Below, in pieces: positions 6,605-7,284 of a DNA stretch of 7,284 nucleotides. Made by a program: the position numbers and the translations under genes. Below the pieces are notes generated by a model. The model was given only the letters and a program-made list of their open reading frames with translations, was not told the origin of the DNA and ran no database searches. Numbering within the stretch: position 1 is the stretch's first letter; each line of letters starts with the position of its first letter. The DNA is from Saprospiraceae bacterium (GTDB lineage: Bacteria > Bacteroidota > Bacteroidia > Chitinophagales > Saprospiraceae): assembly GCA_004297645.1 (NCBI GenBank), contig SCUG01000002.1, positions 1-7,284 on the forward strand. The letters run 5' to 3'.

Positions 6605-7175
6605 ATGAAAAAGACAACGCTTATTTTTGCGCTTGCTTTTCTGTTCGTTTTGCTGGCAAATAGCTTATTTGCCCAATTCGTTCCTACCGCACTACAACCT
6701 ACCAACACGGTCATTCAATCCCTGACCCAAAAGGTGGAACCAGCAGGATGGCTGTTCCTGAAAGACGACGTACAAGGTACTACCCAGTGAATTGTTCACA
6801 ACTTACAAGTCAAACATGGGGCTAAGTTCTGACGATGCAATGGACCTGATAAAAGACGAGACCGACGAATATGGATGGCAGCACGTTCGATACCAGCAGT
6901 ATTACAAAAACATCAAGGTAGAAGGCGCTGAGTACACGGAGCACATTCAGGATTGCATCGTGAAAATCGCCCATGGAAAGCTGCTGGAAAATGCGAACAA
7001 ATCCGTAACTCCGACGGTTAGCGAAAGCCAAGCACTCCAAAATGCAACAACTTTCATTGGTGCGACGACGTATTCTTTGCAGATAACGCCAGTCAGTGTC
7101 AACGATGAAGAAGAGGAGGTTTACGATTCATCAATCCCCGATGGCGAACTCTTGTTGGGCTATATATACTTTTGA
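6605..7175 (+). pseudogene. Frameshifted N-terminal fragment of a thermolysin/fungalysin-type metalloprotease (FTP and PepSY propeptide)
   Basis: ATG 6605 follows an A/T-rich leader and opens a clear signal peptide: MKKTTLIFALAFLFVLLANS, cleavage at LFA|Q (23/24). That frame stops at TGA 6788-6790 after KDDVQGTTQ. The next frame carries the continuation SELFTTYKSNMGLSSDD and then TDEYGWQHVRYQQYY, IKVEGAEY and H, the hallmark of the FTP (fungalysin/thermolysin propeptide) domain. A PepSY-like segment (SESQALQNATTFIGATTY, about 7020-7073) follows. Removing one base, most simply a G at 6776-6777, joins KDDVQ to VLPSELF and restores 189 codons ending at TGA 7173-7175. Full-length M4/M36 enzymes continue with a HExxH catalytic domain of several hundred residues; here the frame ends within the propeptide, and no continuation is visible in the 109 bases left. 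Family assignment rests on the propeptide only. It is a decayed gene, or sequencing error plus a true truncation. Confidence 0.7.
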
Positions 7176-7284
7176 ACGCCAGGTTTTGTCCATTTGACAT
7201 TTGCTATTAAACTTTAGCCATCCGGGTAATCGGGATGCAGCCAGAACCAAATAGGCTTAGTACAAATAGTGAGGGCAATGAATT

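Noticed and set aside
590..7040. Numerous minus-strand open frames (for example opposite 1412-1840, 2456-2800, 5562-6011)
   Set aside because: All lie opposite well-supported + strand genes and show no signal, domain or start context of their own.
7167..7174. TACTTTTG, a perfect match to TAnnTTTG
   Set aside because: It lies at the end of the FTP reading frame, has no TTG at a suitable distance and no gene start is visible downstream in the window.

Overview
The window looks like a chromosomal (possibly metagenome-derived) segment of a member of the Bacteroidota, probably from the Saprospiria/Lewinella-like part of the phylum. Three independent points support this. Three proteins end in a type IX secretion system (T9SS) type A C-terminal sorting domain (V/I-x-P-N-P ... 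G-x-Y-x-L ... terminal basic/hydrophobic strand). A perfect Bacteroidota-type -7 promoter box (TAnnTTTG) precedes the protease gene. Starts have A-rich leaders rather than clear Shine-Dalgarno sites. The finer placement is inference. All genes are on the + strand.

Layout. (1) 3-512 is the 3' end of a T9SS cargo protein that runs off the left edge. (2) 513-704 is an intergenic gap with a small hairpin and a promoter box. (3) 705-4208 is one long frame for a secreted subtilisin-family (S8) protease carrying a parallel beta-helix, a helical region and a T9SS sorting domain. A single in-frame amber codon (1104-1106), exactly between propeptide and catalytic domain, splits it into a 133-aa piece and a 1012-aa piece. 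(4) 4221-4277 is a long stem-loop. (5) 4293-5837 is a secreted beta-propeller-like T9SS cargo protein with seven repeats. (6) 5848-6264, 10 bp downstream, is a small Cys-containing lipoprotein, very likely co-transcribed. (7) 6265-6604 is non-coding: a 93-bp, 71% GC imperfect palindrome (6304-6396) in AT-rich flanks, then a likely promoter. (8) 6605-7175 is a broken gene: the signal peptide plus FTP/PepSY propeptide of a thermolysin/fungalysin-type metalloprotease, with a one-base frameshift near 6776 and no catalytic domain. (9) 7176-7284 has no supported gene.

Together the genes describe cell-surface or secreted hydrolysis by a T9SS-using bacterium. Both protease genes are interrupted in or just after the propeptide, so either the locus is decaying, the sequence carries errors, or (for the amber codon) there is readthrough. 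No defence system, CRISPR, transposase, tRNA or rRNA was seen. The most unusual non-coding item is the 93-bp palindrome; the most unusual coding item is the amber codon.
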